Part shown: positions 8,395 to 21,351 of the stretch, one piece after another
Position numbering within the stretch: position 1 is the stretch's first letter
How the letters are laid out: each line of letters begins with the position of its first letter
Assembly (NCBI GenBank): GCA_947172415.1
Contig: OX359190.1
Span: 5,580,001 to 5,644,000, forward strand
Direction: 5' to 3'
Length of the DNA stretch: 64,000 nt
Source of the DNA: Chondrosia reniformis
Taxonomy: Eukaryota; Porifera; Demospongiae; Chondrillida; Chondrillidae
The notes under the pieces: model-generated
Database searches by the model: none
What the model was told of the DNA's origin: nothing
Seen by the model: only the letters and a program-made list of their open reading frames with translations
Program-made: the position numbers and the translations under genes

Positions 8395-11300
8395 AAGATT
8401 ACAACTAGTACATACAACCAGTACATAAAACTAGTACATACAACTAGTACTAATAACTAGTGCATACAGCTAGTACATATATCTAGTACATGCAACTAGT
8501 ACATATTACTAGTACGTATAGCTAGTACATTTAACTAGTAAATGCAACTAGCACATGCAACTAGTACATATAACTAGTACATACCACTAGTACATATAAC
8601 TATTACTTACAACTAGTGCATTCAACTAGTACATACAACTGGTATTTATAATTAGTACATAATACTAGTACATACAACTAGTACATATATAAGTTCATAA
8701 AACTAGTACATAGAAGTCGTACATACAACTTGTACATAGAACTAGGAAGGATAACTAGAACATACACATATAACTTGTACACATAAATAGTACATAAAAC
8801 TAATGCATACAACTAGTACATCCTACTGGTACAAACAACTAGTAAATACAACTAGTACATACAACTAGTAAAAACAACTAGTACATACAACTAGTACATT
8901 CAACTTTTACATGTAACTAGTACATTTACTTGTTCATACAACTAATACATACAACTCTTACATAAAACTTGTGCATAGAACTAGTAAGGATAACTGGAAC
9001 GTACACATATAACTTGTACGCATGAATAGTATATACAACTAATAAGTACAACTAGTACATGTATCTTCATCTAAAGCTCTCTTTACGTTTAGTTCCCCTA
9101 TAGCCTCTTTTTACAGAATAGGCATATAGCATGTAGGAAAATGGTATCTTCGATTTTTCATGCAACTGGTACATACAACTAGTATACACAACTGGTACAT
9201 ACAACTATTACAAACAACTAGTACATACAACTAGTTCATACAACTAGCACTACAAGTAGTACATACTACTAGTACATAAAACTAGCACATACAACTAGTA
9301 AATATAACTAGTTCTATTACATAGAACTAGTACATAAAACAAGTACATACAACTAGTACAAAGAACTAGTAACTAGGTCCAACAACTAGAATATACAACT
9401 AATACATACAAGTACATGCAATTAGTACATACAACTAGTAATGAGTACATACAACTAGTACATATACCTAATACATACAATTAGTACCTACAACTAATTA
9501 ATAAACCAATACATACAACTAATACATAAAACTAGAACATAAAACTAGAACATAAAACTAGTATATACAATCAATATGTAAAACTTGTACCTACAACAAG
9601 TAAATATAACTACTACTAGTACACACAAAAAACTAGTACATACAATTAGTAGCGAATACATACAACTAGTAACTACACCTAGCACATACAACTAGTACCT
9701 ACAACTAGTTCATCCAAGTAGTACATACAACTAGTACATACAGCTAGAACATAAAACTACTTCCTACAACTGGTAAATATATCTTGTATTAGTACATACA
9801 ACTAGTAAATAAAGCTAGTAACTAGTTCCTACATCTAGTACAAACAACAATTACATACAATTAGTACTTCCAATTAATAAAATGAACTAGTACTAGAATG
9901 TACAACTAGTACATACAAAAAGTACATACAACTAGTACTTTCAACTAATAAATGTAACTAGTACTAGTACTTACAACTAGTACATAAAACTAGCAGATAC
10001 AACTTGTACATATTACTAGAACATATAACTAGAACATTCACATAAAACTAATACCTACAAGTTGTTCCTACTACTAGAAAAGATAACTAGTACTAGTATG
10101 TGCAACTAGTACATACAACTAGTAACGAATACATACAACTAGTACATAAGCTTAGTACATACAATTAGTAACGAGTACATACAACTAGTGCATATACCTA
10201 ATACATACAATAGTATCTACCACTAATTAATAAACCAGTACATACAACTAATACATAAAACTAGAACATAAAACTAGTATATACAACTAATATATAAAAC
10301 TTGCACCTACAACAAGCAAATATAACTACAACTAGTACATACAAAAATCTATATAGTACATTCAACTTGTAGCGAATACATACAACTAGTAAATACACCT
10401 AGTACATACAACTAGTACCTACAACTAGTTCATGCAAGTAGTACATACAACTAGTACATACAGCTAGAACATAAAACTAGTTCCTACAACTGGTAAATAT
10501 AACTTCTATTAGTATGTACAACTAGTATTTCCAACTAATAAACATATCTATGACTAGAACGTTAAACTAGTACATCAAACAAGTACCTACAACTAGTACT
10601 TCCAACTAATAAACATAACTAGTACTAGAACGTACAACTAGTATATACAACTAGTAACGTGTACATATAACTAGAACATACACATATGACTAGTACATAT
10701 AAACAGTACATTCTACCAGTACATAAAAGTAAAACAAACAACTAGTACATACAACTTGTACATACAACTAGTACATATAACTAGAACATTCACATATAAC
10801 TAGTACATATAAATAGTACATACAACTAGTACATATAAATAGTACATAAACCAAGTACATACAACTTATACATACAACCAGTACATACAACTAGTCCACA
10901 CCACGAGTACATACAATTAGTACAAATACCTAGTGCATACAGTTAGTACATATATCTAGTACATGCAACTAGTACATATTACTAGTACGTATAGCTAGTC
11001 CATTCAATTAGTAAATACAAATAGTACATACAACTAGTACATACCACTAGTACATATTACTAGTTCTTACAACTAGTACATACAACTAATAAATATAACT
11101 AGTAATCATAACTAGTGATTACCACTAGTACATAATACTAGTACACACAACTAGGGCATATAATAAGTCCATACAACTATTACATACAAATCTAACATAA
11201 ACCTTGTACATAGCACTAGTAAGGATAACTAGAACATACACATATAATATAAAGTACATACAACTAGTATATATAAATAGTACCTAGAACTAGTACCTAT

Positions 11301-14300
11301 AACTAATTCATACAACCAGTAGGTACAACTAGTACATACAACTAGTACATACAGCTAGTACATTTAACTAGAACGTAGACATACAACTGGTGCACACAAC
11401 TACTACATACAACCAGTACATACAACTCGAATACAAACCTAGCATATACAAGTAGTACCAATAACTAGTGATTACAACTAATACATATAACAAATTCATA
11501 AAACTAATATATATAAGTAGTTCATACAACTAGTACATACACCTACTACATACGGCTAGTACATAGAACTAATATATAGAACTAGTTCATACAACTAGTA
11601 CATACAACTATTACATAAAACTAGTACATACAACCAGTACATACAACCAGTACATACAACTAGTACATACAATTAGAACATAACTAGTATATGCAACTAG
11701 AACATATAACTAGTAACTATAACTAGTGATTACCATTAGTACATTCAACTAGTACATACAACTAGTACATATAACTAGATCATACAACTAGTACAAAAAC
11801 TTGTACAAACAACTCGTATATACAACTCATACATACAACTTGTACATAGACCTACTAAGGATAACTAGAATATGCGTATATAACTTGTACCTATAACTAT
11901 TGATTACCACTAGAACCTACAACTAGTACATACGACTAGTACGTACAAACAGTACATACAAACAGTACATAAAACTAGTCCATACAACTAGTACATAACT
12001 AATATATGCAACTAGTACATATAACTAGTACATACAACCAGTACACATTACTCGTATATACAACTAGAATATACAAATAGTATGTACAACTAGTACCTAC
12101 AACTGGTACCTATATCTAGTACCTATAACTAGTGATTGCCACTAGTACATACAACTAGTACATATAACTAGTTCATAAAACTAGTACAGACAAGTCGTAC
12201 ATACAACTTGTACATACAACTAATAAGGATAACTAGAACATACACATATAACTTGTACATACAAATAGTACAAACAACTAATACATACAACTAGTACATG
12301 CAACTGGTACATACAACTAGTGCAGACAACTGGTACATACAACTAGTACATACATCTAGTACGCACAAATTGTACATACACCTAGTATATTTAACTAGTA
12401 CTTACACATATAACTAGTTCATATAGATACTACATACAACGAATACATAACTAGTACATACAACTAGTACATACAAACAGTACATTCAACCAATACGTAC
12501 AACTAGTACAAACAACTTGTACATAAACCCAGTACACATAAATAGTACATACAACCAGTACATACAACTACTACATAAAACTAGTAGATACAGCTAGTAC
12601 ATACAACTAGTACATACAACTAGTACATACAACCAATACACACAACTAGTAGATACAACTAGAATATACAACTAGTACGTACAACTAGTACATACAACTC
12701 ATAGATACAACTTGTACAAAAGAACTAGTAAGGATAACTAGAACATACACATATAACTTGTACATATAAATAGTACATACAACTAGTAAATACAACTAGT
12801 ACATGCAACTGGTACAAACAACTAGAACATACATCTGGTACATACAAATTTTACATACACCTAGTATATATAACTAGAGCATACACATATAACTAATACA
12901 TATAAATACTACATACCACTAATACATAACTAATACATACAACTTGTACACACAAGTAGAACATATAACTAGAACATACAAATATAACTAGTACATAAAC
13001 TAGTACATACAAACAGAACATTCAACCTATACGTATAACTAGTACATCCAACTAGTGCAAACAGTATATACTATTTTTACATACAACTAGAATATACAAA
13101 TAGTATGTACAAATGGTATCTACAACTAGTACCTCTAACTAGTACCTATAACTAGTGATTTCCACTAGTACATACAACTACTACATAGAACTAGTTCATA
13201 CAACTATTACAAGCAACTAGTACATACAACTATTCCAGACAACTGGTAAAAACAACTGGTACATACATCTAGTACGCACAAATTGTACACACACCTAGTA
13301 CATATAACTAGTACATGCACATATAACTAGTACATATAGATACAACATACAACGAATGCATAACTAGTTCTTTCAACTTGTACATACAAGTGGAACATAT
13401 AATTAGAATATACATCTATAACTGGTACATACAACTAGTACATACAAACTGTACATTCAACCAATACGTACAACTAGTACCTACAACTTGTACATAAAAC
13501 CAGTACATACAACCAGTACATACAACTAGTACATAAAATTAGTAGATACAACTAGTACATACAACTAGTACATACAATTTGTACAAAGAACTAGTTAGGA
13601 TAACTAGTACATACACATATAATTTGTACATATAAATAGTACACACAACTATTAAATACAACTAGTACATGCAACTTGTACAAACAACTAGAACACACAT
13701 CTAGTACATAGAAATTGTACATACACCTAGTACATACAGCTAGTACATAGAACTAGAACCTATAACTAGTGATTACCATTATTAAACACAACTAATAAGG
13801 ATACTCCGAACATACACATATAACTTGTACATATGAATAGTACATACAACTAGTACATACAACTGGTACATACAACTAGCACATATCAATAGTACCTATA
13901 AGTAGTGATTATAGCTAGTACATGCAACTAGTACATATAACTAGTAGATACAACTAGTACATACAACTAATACATACAACTTGTACAAAGAACTAGTTAG
14001 GATAACTAGTACATACACATATAATTTGTACATATAAATAGTACACACAACTATTAAATACAACTAGGACATGCAACTTGTACAAACAACTAGAACACAC
14101 ATCTAGTACATAGAAATTGTACATACACCTAGTACATACAGCTAGTACATAGAACTAGAACCTATAACTAGTGATTACCATTATTAAACACAACTAATAA
14201 GGATACTCCGAACATACACATATAACTTGTACATATGAATAGTACATACAACTAGTACATACAACTGGTACATACAACTAGTACATATCAATAGTAACTA

Positions 14301-14675
14301 TAAGTAGTGATTATAGCTAGTACATGAAACTAGTACATATAACTAGTACATGCAACTAATACATATTACTAGTACATACTAATAGTACATTCAACCAGTA
14401 CAGAAAACTAGTAAATACAACTAGTACATATAACTAGTACAAACACTAGCCAATAGAACTAGTACATATGTCTACAACATACAACCAGTGCAAACAAATA
14501 GTACATATAACTGGTTCACTATAGCTAGTGTTTACAACTATTACAAAAAACTAGTACGTACACCAAGTACATATAACCAGTACCTACAACTACTACATAC
14601 AACTATTACATAAAACTTGTACATTCAAGAAGTAGAGATAACTAGAACATTCACATATAACTGGTTCATATAAAC
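8395..14675 (-). repeat. 13-bp satellite array, monomer ACTAGTACATACA
   Basis: About 6.3 kb of degenerate tandem monomers of 13 bp (ACTAGTACATACA on the plus strand). ACTAGT is itself palindromic. Variant monomers recur in blocks, for example AACTAGTGATTACCACTAGT and AAGGATAACTAGAACATAC. Larger duplications overlay the 13-bp period: about 720 bp (9435-9770 resembles 10165-10500) and 402 bp (13580-13800 resembles 13982-14200). No gene is present. Orientation is opposite to the satellite right of 26 kb. Confidence 0.93.
9063..9158. other. Non-satellite insert in the left array
   Basis: About 95 bp unlike the satellite interrupts the monomers (starts CTTCATCTAAAGCTCTC, ends ATGGTATCTTCGATTTT). 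The word GTATCTTC occurs near both ends (about 9061 and 9144) as a possible flanking direct repeat. No coding potential or known family recognised. Confidence 0.45.
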
Positions 14676-14928
14676 AAGTAGTTCGAGTTAATTCGGGGGG
14701 GCACCCCCACGAGTTTTTAAACTCGAAATACTGTTTTTTTCTAGTTGGATGTACTCATTGTATGTGCTAGTGTATGTGCTCGTTATATGTACTAATTGTA
14801 TGTATTAGTTATATGAACTAGTTATAAACTAGTAGTGTTTTGTAGTTATATGTGCTAGTTGCATAAACAAGTAGTTTGAGTTAAAAAACTCGTGGGACTA
14901 CCGCCCCCCGAATGAACTCAAACTACTT
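14676..14928. repeat. Right-arm copy of the hairpin pair
   Basis: Hairpin H3 (14676-14732) and hairpin H4 (14869-14928) are the inverted counterparts of H2 and H1 and enclose the same satellite-like stretch, here reading TGTATGTACTAATTG-like monomers. H4 contains a nested GAGTTAAAAAACTC mini-hairpin and a core of GGGACTACCGCCCCCC. Similarity to the left arm starts exactly at H3, so this unit marks the inner end of the right Helitron copy. Confidence 0.65.
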
Positions 14929-15896
14929 GGCTCCCTTCGGTCGCTGTGGCCTTATTATTACCAATCATATTCATCCTACTGGTATACTCTATTAAACACT
15001 TCTATGGTCAATTATCAATTAATAAGTACATTAGAAACAGAAAAAAGAGTGTGAGGGAAGAGTATTAGCTCTTGGTACTATCAAGCATGTGTTTTGCAGG
15101 AACACTGAAGTATGCACTATAATGACTTGTAAGTTAATAGTGCAATAAATGAGATATGACAGATATGGTATGGGTATGGTTTCTTTCTTTGGTTCCAAAC
15201 ATGTTCATCCAGTGCTTCTCAGAAATGCATTGATTTGTTGGAAGGAATATGTGGATACCTGAAGGAAAAGAGTACACTTACATATTAACAGCACTTCGCA
15301 GTAGTGTGCATGAGTTAATTAGCAATCATATTATATGTACACTTACTTGTTAGACTTGCTAATGAAATGCTTGCTCACTCCTCATGTTTCCCCGATGCAG
15401 GTCTAAGTTATGCGTTCTATAGTGATTCAAAACATGTATCTTCTTCTATAATATTTTTTTCTCTCTAGTTGTGAAGGTAAGGAGTGACCTGCAGTGATGT
15501 GAGAACAATTAGAAATTTGCAATGAATTTTGTAAGTGAAAGCCAAATGAGGTATACAATTAAAGAAATTGAAACTGTTGACTTACCAGAAAGCTTTTAAA
15601 TTGCCTGCTCCATGCATCCTTGCTTCTTAGTAAAGCACAAAAGAGGACAATAACTGTGACATTGCCAACCACACATCAGAGAAAACATTCAAAATTACAA
15701 AATACATATGAACTCATACTAACACCCTGTATTGCTGTAGAGTGTGACTTATTGTCAAAATACATTATTGATGTAGAAAATTTACAAACACTTAGAAAAT
15801 ATATTATACGTAAACTTCAAAATACTTCCATGAGTTGAAAGTAGCCTCAAATACTAAATTCTATATAACTTGACATCACCACGTCAGCCTTTGCAG
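14929..15896 (-). other. Non-coding 3' region of the right Helitron copy
   Basis: Inverted counterpart of 5809-6801, with only scattered differences. The frame at 15620-15838 is the twin of the minus-strand frame at 5892-6110; I see no motif in it and do not call it a gene. Confidence 0.6.
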
Positions 15897-17022
15897 TCAC
15901 CGTATTCTACCATTCACTTGCAGAAGTATCCTAGCAGTTGGCTGAATGACTTTAAGCATATGTTGTTGATGCATAATGAGGCTATAAGCGGTCAACAACC
16001 TCAAGTGGCACATGTACTGCTCTGTTCCACAAAGGGCCAAAGATAGCATATGATACCTACAATTTCCACCTCCTTTAGTGCCAACTGGCATGTACTGTGA
16101 CGTAAAAGCTGGAAAGACTTCATCTTTTACTACAACATCCACTTGATGATGCATATTACTGAAAGTTGCCCGGGAAGGACGATTGACCACTTTATGAATA
16201 GTCTGTAATTCACTGTGATGACACTTTGACCACCTCACTATTGACTCACTATTCAAAGTGTTACTAGTCACTAAAGCTTTAAGTGTTGTTTTCAGTGACA
16301 ACACAAGTGTGTCAACATAAGTAATTGGGATGTCTGAATGCACAGACTGACTGCCAACCACCAATGGTTCCGATGTATACTCCTTGCCATGTGTCCCTTT
16401 ATCCGCAATCTTAACATAAGATTGTGACATACACTTGTCATTGTGTACCAAAGCACTACTACCCTTTACTGCAGCACTTGATTTCTCCTCATTTTGACTA
16501 CAATTCTGGACAAAATGACCTGATATTAGCTCCTCCTTTTCTGATTCCTCACCACTATGAGCAGATTCTTGTCGTAGCCTTGCCATTTCCTCATGGACTC
16601 TCTTGTTTGCTGTCATCTTCTTTGGCTGAAAGTTCAGGAGGCCCACTCCATTCAGTGTGCACACACGACTAAGAGCTACATAGGCCATTCCAGGTTCAAC
16701 TACATCCTTCCCTAAATCCATGACTGCTGCATCAAGAGACAATCCTTGCACCTCGTGAATAGTTGCTGCCCAGCACAGAATCAAGGGAATCTGTGTTCTC
16801 TGCAGGAGTGTACCTTCCTTTCCATAGAAACGTGCAGGAATAAGCTGAATTGGTACAACATGCTGTTCCCCCGAGACAACATGGTACCTTTGACAATTTC
16901 CCCACATTGGTATCTAAGAATCTCACATATACCTCTGTGGGTAATTCACCAGGCATACTCTGATGCCTTGCATTTCTTGACCACTTGAAGCCTACAATTG
17001 TTCCTCTGGCACCATTCACCAA
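15897..17022 (-). pseudogene. PIF1 helicase C-terminal half fused to a truncated OTU-like domain
   Basis: Counterpart of left 4218-5756. After the shared frameshift near 16900 the frame 15897-16907 runs without interruption from PIF1 motifs V and VI (TIHEVQGLSLD, YVALSRV), through the Ser/Glu-rich spacer, into the OTU-like motif GGGNCRYHMLSLALCGTEQ. This shows the protease domain was originally the C-terminal part of the RepHel polypeptide. The domain is cut 46 residues after the Cys by the 491-bp deletion; translation then runs into 3' non-coding sequence and stops, so the catalytic His is missing. Confidence 0.85.
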
Positions 17023-17043
17023 GCCATCACCACAGTTAATGTT

Positions 17044-18003
17044 TCATCGCAACATTAATCTAGCACCAACTGCTAGCCTCAGTATACGGGGCAGTGCAGC
17101 GCAGTCTTTATCATCTTGTGGAATGAGACATTCTCGAACCTCATTGTATTTAATATTGGCATAAATTTGCCCTCGACTCTCTAATATTGCATGCTCGGCA
17201 TCAATACTATAGATTTGACTGCTCTTTGCTAGATTTTTTATCTGCATTTCATTGTGCCCATCAACATCTACTCTACGAGGATACAATGTCAGAGCTGTAT
17301 CAAATGGGGAAGCCAGCAAATCCACAGTCCCACCCGAAACCAAACGTGTTTGAAGAACTTTCACATCTTCATTGGTGTGCACTCCCGTCCTGATCCGATT
17401 AAGTATCTCTGAGAATGAAACATCATTCTGCTGACGCATGTTCACTTCCAGTTCAATCACCTTGAAGAAATCCCTCCAAAGGTGTGAAGCCAGTTGCCCC
17501 AATGAGCGTCCAGGTTTCTGACTGAATATAAAACTACGGTTCACTGGAGATAGCTGGTACAAGTCACCCACTGCAATGACATTCAAGCCACAAAAGATCT
17601 CATCATTGCCATAAATCTCACACAGTCGACTGTGAACTGACTTCAGTATCTGGTAAGACACCATACTGATTTCATCAATGATGATGGTGTGCACTCCTTG
17701 CCACAGATTCCTCAAGTCATGCAGGGCTAGGGCATTCAGCTGCAATTGATGAGCAGTTCTGCCATGCTCCACCTGAAGCCGCAATGCTCTATGGATTGTG
17801 AGGCCTCCAATGTTGAAGGCTGCAACCCCGGTGGGTGCCATCAACATACAGGCATGCATCTCTTGACTCCCTGACATAGAACGTTCCATATGCTCTTTAA
17901 TAGCCCTAATTACATGTGATTTTCCAGTGCCTGCTCCACCTGTCACAAACAGATGAAATGGTTCTGGAGGTTTGTGGCGTATTTTCATTCTGTGTTTGTG
18001 CAA
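17044..18003 (-). pseudogene. PIF1-family helicase, N-terminal half (right copy)
   Basis: Same 319-residue segment as left 3237-4196, with Walker A GGAGTGKS, Walker B IIIDEISMV and GDLYQLSPV intact and no amino-acid difference noticed. It is bounded by the same TGA downstream and the same in-frame TAG upstream. Perfect protein identity here, against several differences elsewhere, points to recent duplication or gene conversion between the arms rather than independent selection. Confidence 0.92.
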
Positions 18004-18585
18004 CTAACGAGTGTGGTGCACAACAATGTCAAATGGAATACGCTGCTTTGTATTCAAACTTGCAATGAGTTGCCTAAATGCCCTATCCATAAGGGAGTGT
18101 CTACTGATAGCTCCAATGTCGTCATCATTGTCATTTAAGAGCATATGTTCTTCATCTATTGCACTCAGATTGTCATCATCAAGGCATGCTGGGTCCATGA
18201 AATGCTCTGGGTTCATCAACCCTCCTTCAGCCTCAATAAAGGGTTGTGCAGCATCCTCCCTTTGAGCCTGCTGTGCCATTGGGGCAACAACATCTTGGTA
18301 GGCATCGTCTTCCAAGGCTTGTAATTGCACAACAGCCTTCTGCACTTCATCTGCAAAGGCATGATTGTGAGCATTAAAAACAACCATTTCTCCTTCTCGT
18401 ACAATGAAAGCCTGCATTGCAGAAGAGTGACCTTTCAACAGATCCTCAGGTTCCTTCCTCCAAGGGATGTATAGTAGCAGCAAACTGTAGTAATAGTCAT
18501 CACCATGACTTTCTACTGTCTGTACTGGGATTTGAAGACAGGCTTGCTTCCTTCTCAGATGAACCCATCCCGTGTCATTCTGCAA
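18004..18585 (-). pseudogene. RepHel linker region (right copy)
   Basis: Counterpart of left 2655-3236 with the block DYYYSLLLLYIPWRKEPEDL; one residue differs (GWVH versus GWVY near the start). Ends at the shared in-frame TAG. Confidence 0.8.
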
Positions 18586-18589
18586 CTGG

Positions 18590-19243
18590 TTACGAGACTG
18601 TGCTGGTCCATTCCAACTTTCCCAACACCCGTGTATCTACATCATACCACACTGCAAAGTGAGCCAAGGTCATGCTTGCAAATTCTGGTGTGTCAGGTCT
18701 AAAGGCATATCTATCAAAGATACCAGGGGCAAAACTATCAGAGGAATCATCCTCCAATTCAAGCAATTCAGACCTACTCTTGAGTAACCGCGTTCTCTTT
18801 TCTGGTCTGGTAGTGTTAAGGAATACAACTTTTCTTGAATTTTCTTTCAGAGGCAAGTGACACAATCGATATGCTGCCTCCTGGGCACTCAACTCATGAT
18901 GGGTCAGCATTGTGTTGCCAATCTTTGACAGACGCTTTCTTGTTGAAGCCTGAGGAGGCAAGCTTCCCGATGCATCTCGGATAGCTTTCCTGACCTCTTC
19001 ACTTTCTGATTTACACATGTAGGAACACACATATGCAGCTGTGCCATATACTGATCCAATCAATTGTATATCCATATTAGCTTTCCATGCCTTCAGAAGG
19101 TGTGTATAGTATGGATTGCAGTTTTCTTCCCCTGCTGATCTCTTCAAGACATAGAACCTGGACTTGTTTCCAGGATCATCATGGCTTTTCAGCCGTGTAT
19201 CTTCTGACAGAGGTTGAGGAAAATCAAATCGGCAGTCTGCCAC
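18590..19243 (-). pseudogene. Helitron Rep nuclease, Y2 segment (right copy)
   Basis: Counterpart of left 1997-2650. CRFDFPQPLSEDTRL and the paired-tyrosine motif YVCSYMCK are intact. One visible substitution (DASGSL versus DASESL). Same frame breaks at both ends as the left copy. Confidence 0.87.
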
Positions 19244-19745
19244 ATTTTTCCCCTTGTGTTGCTTTCCTGCAAGTTGATGTATGATGGTGCTGCTGCACTC
19301 TCAACACCAATGAATGAAGTTCTTCATCTTTGCAACCTTGTGTTGGAATATTCACAGAAATGTACCTATCAATGTACTGTGGAGCAATCTGCCTTCCAGC
19401 TGTAGTATCTAAGTTTGGAGCATCCCTTATCCACCACATGGAATGGATATGTGGAGATCCCCTCAACTGGAATTCAATTCTCCAAAAGTAGTCAACTACC
19501 TCACCAATAGGTTGCCCAGATCCTTTAATCACTTCCCTGAGGAAGCACTGAAAGCGATGTGCAAAATGCCTAGCTGTAACCACTGGATTTGTCCTCATCA
19601 GTTCTCTCCTCTCACTGGCTGATAAATTAGCTGCCTGTTCCTCTGACAGATTCTGACCCATACTCCTGCTTAGCACTATCATCAAGTCCACCCAATTATT
19701 ATCGTCAGCACTCAGTGGGACAAAGAATGTGGGAGGACCTAGCAA
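19224..19745 (-). pseudogene. Helitron Rep nuclease, HUH segment (right copy)
   Basis: Counterpart of left 1495-2016. The HUH motif RGSPHIHSMWW is intact. It overlaps the next segment by 20 bases because of the shared frame break before the CRFDFP motif. Confidence 0.87.
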
Positions 19746-20133
19746 ATAGCTGGATCTTTACTGAGTTCCAATAAGCCTTTGTGCCACGAATATCTCTCAT
19801 GAAGCTATAACAATTTTCACGCAAGTGAGGGTTATTTTCCAGGCATCCTAGCAGCAAACCAGCTGTGAGTAGCTCCTTCTCATTGGTTTCCTTGTTAGAC
19901 TTCTCACAGTGGCCTATTCTGAATGATCGCATCCTCATAGCAATGGAAATGCTGCTCTGCAACTTCAGGGCTTCTACAATGTTACAGGCCCAAAAGATAT
20001 TAGCAGGATGACATGCCCATCTTGAGTCAGCACTAAGCATTCTTCTTTGCAAATATTCTAGAGGTGTAACTTTGACTTCTCTGATGGTGCCAAAACCATT
20101 TTCACCATTGGGGTAAAGGGTCGGAAAAGCCAA
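19705..20133 (-). pseudogene. Helitron Rep domain, N-terminal segment (right copy)
   Basis: Counterpart of left 1107-1490 but 15 codons longer: the codon that is TAG in the left copy is CAG here, so the frame continues through QLFAR before meeting the shared frameshift. Other differences include RRMLSADS versus RRMLNADS and ACNIVEAL versus ACKIVEAL. Confidence 0.8.
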
Positions 20134-20587
20134 TACTTCTAAACATTTTGATTCTCAAATATACTTAGTGGTGTGGTTGTTACTCTGTAACTTATGTATC
20201 TGTTGTTCTATTGGTATACTACCTTGTATCAAGTTAACAGCCTCTACAACAGGCTGGAGAGCATCCAACCTAACAATTTATGTTTCATCCATTTCTAAAA
20301 TATCTTCATTCACATTTTCACCGTCAGTGACCTTTCTTCTTTATGGTTGAACATGTCTTCTGACATCTTAGTGATGGTGATGTCACCATACAAGGGGTTA
20401 TGTTGCTCTAACCATTTCAGAGCTTGCATCACATTGGAGTATCGACAGGTATGGTAAATTGTATCAGGGACAGAGCCATTTGGTTTACTTTCAATAGAGT
20501 CTGGCTGCTGAATGTAAAGAATATCTTCACCACTGGGTAAACGAGGGAGCTCTGAAATGACACAGTCAACATTAGAGGGAAAGTTGA
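20134..20587 (-). pseudogene. Decayed region between DUF6570-type domain and Rep (right copy)
   Basis: Continuation of the DUF6570-type region. The text SELPRLPSGEDILYIQQPDS and MQALKWLEQHNPLYGDITI is readable but out of frame with the segment upstream because of a one-base deletion at about 20594 (GGACGG versus GGCCAGG in the left copy). Shared stops between about 20335 and 20155 match those at 927-1095 of the left copy. Confidence 0.6.
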
Positions 20588-21313
20588 TTACCGTCCTCTA
20601 ACAGCCCTTTTTCCACCCCTTGGCAAATTGGTCATTTTCATGAAAACAGTAGCCTTTGAAATCAAACGCTGCTCTAATGTGTTTAGTCCAATGAACACTG
20701 AAGGGACCTCTGGTACTTTCATTTTATTAATCTGTGATCCTGCTGGAATTTTCTTTCTTTCTATAGCACTCTTGCACTTGTTACACAACCAAACACTTTC
20801 TATACTTTCTTGAACTGATTCATTCACCACAGCAAGTAGATCATTTGCCACATCGCAGCTGTACAGGGCACCCAACTGGTCAGAGCACGACCTTTCACAT
20901 GAAAAACACTTATGGGTCGGCCCCTTAAGAATTGCTTTTTCAAATTTATGTAAGTTATTTTTCAACTTTAAAGCTTGTTTTGATGGTATTGAAATCTCAA
21001 GTCTTGGTACTTGCACAGCAGATGCAGTAACAACACCAGACTCAATTACACTTCCACCCACTTCCATGTCCACCTCTTCAGATTTTTGGCTGATAAGATT
21101 TTCCTTACCAGTATCATCCATGACTGAATCATCACTTTGGGTTGATTCTCTTTGAACTTCCTTCAAACTGTCACTCTCCAACCCATCAGTGGATTCATAA
21201 ATTGAACTAATGCGGGTCACATTTACCTTGGTATTTGAAACAATGCTAGTACATGGCACACTACTGGTTATTTCTCCTTCTGAGTTACGTTTTTGCCTCC
21301 TCCATGCTTGCAT
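20588..21313 (-). pseudogene. DUF6570-type N-terminal region (right copy)
   Basis: Complete through the point where the left copy is frameshifted: the A run is AAAAA here, so the frame passes from an acidic Ser-rich stretch (QRESTQSDDSVMDDTGKEN) into the cysteine clusters HKCFSCERSC and CNKC. It ends prematurely at RAVRGR because of the private one-base deletion. Upstream it reads on, without a stop, to about 21340 as a basic stretch (RLRMQAWRRQKRN) that continues the helical repeats of the 2A-bearing frame; the ATG at 21313 is therefore probably internal. Confidence 0.8.
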
Positions 21314-21351
21314 TCTTAATCTTGCTTGCTCTTTTTCTCTCTCCAGTCTTA

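Noticed and set aside
8395-14675. CRISPR-like array
   Set aside because: The repeats are contiguous degenerate 13-mers without unique spacers, in a eukaryotic context.
1-21238. Inverted repeat as a simple assembly foldback artefact
   Set aside because: The arms differ by a 491-bp indel, private frameshifts and substitutions, and the left spacer flank is unrelated to the right; an artefact would give matching arms. Not excluded without reads.
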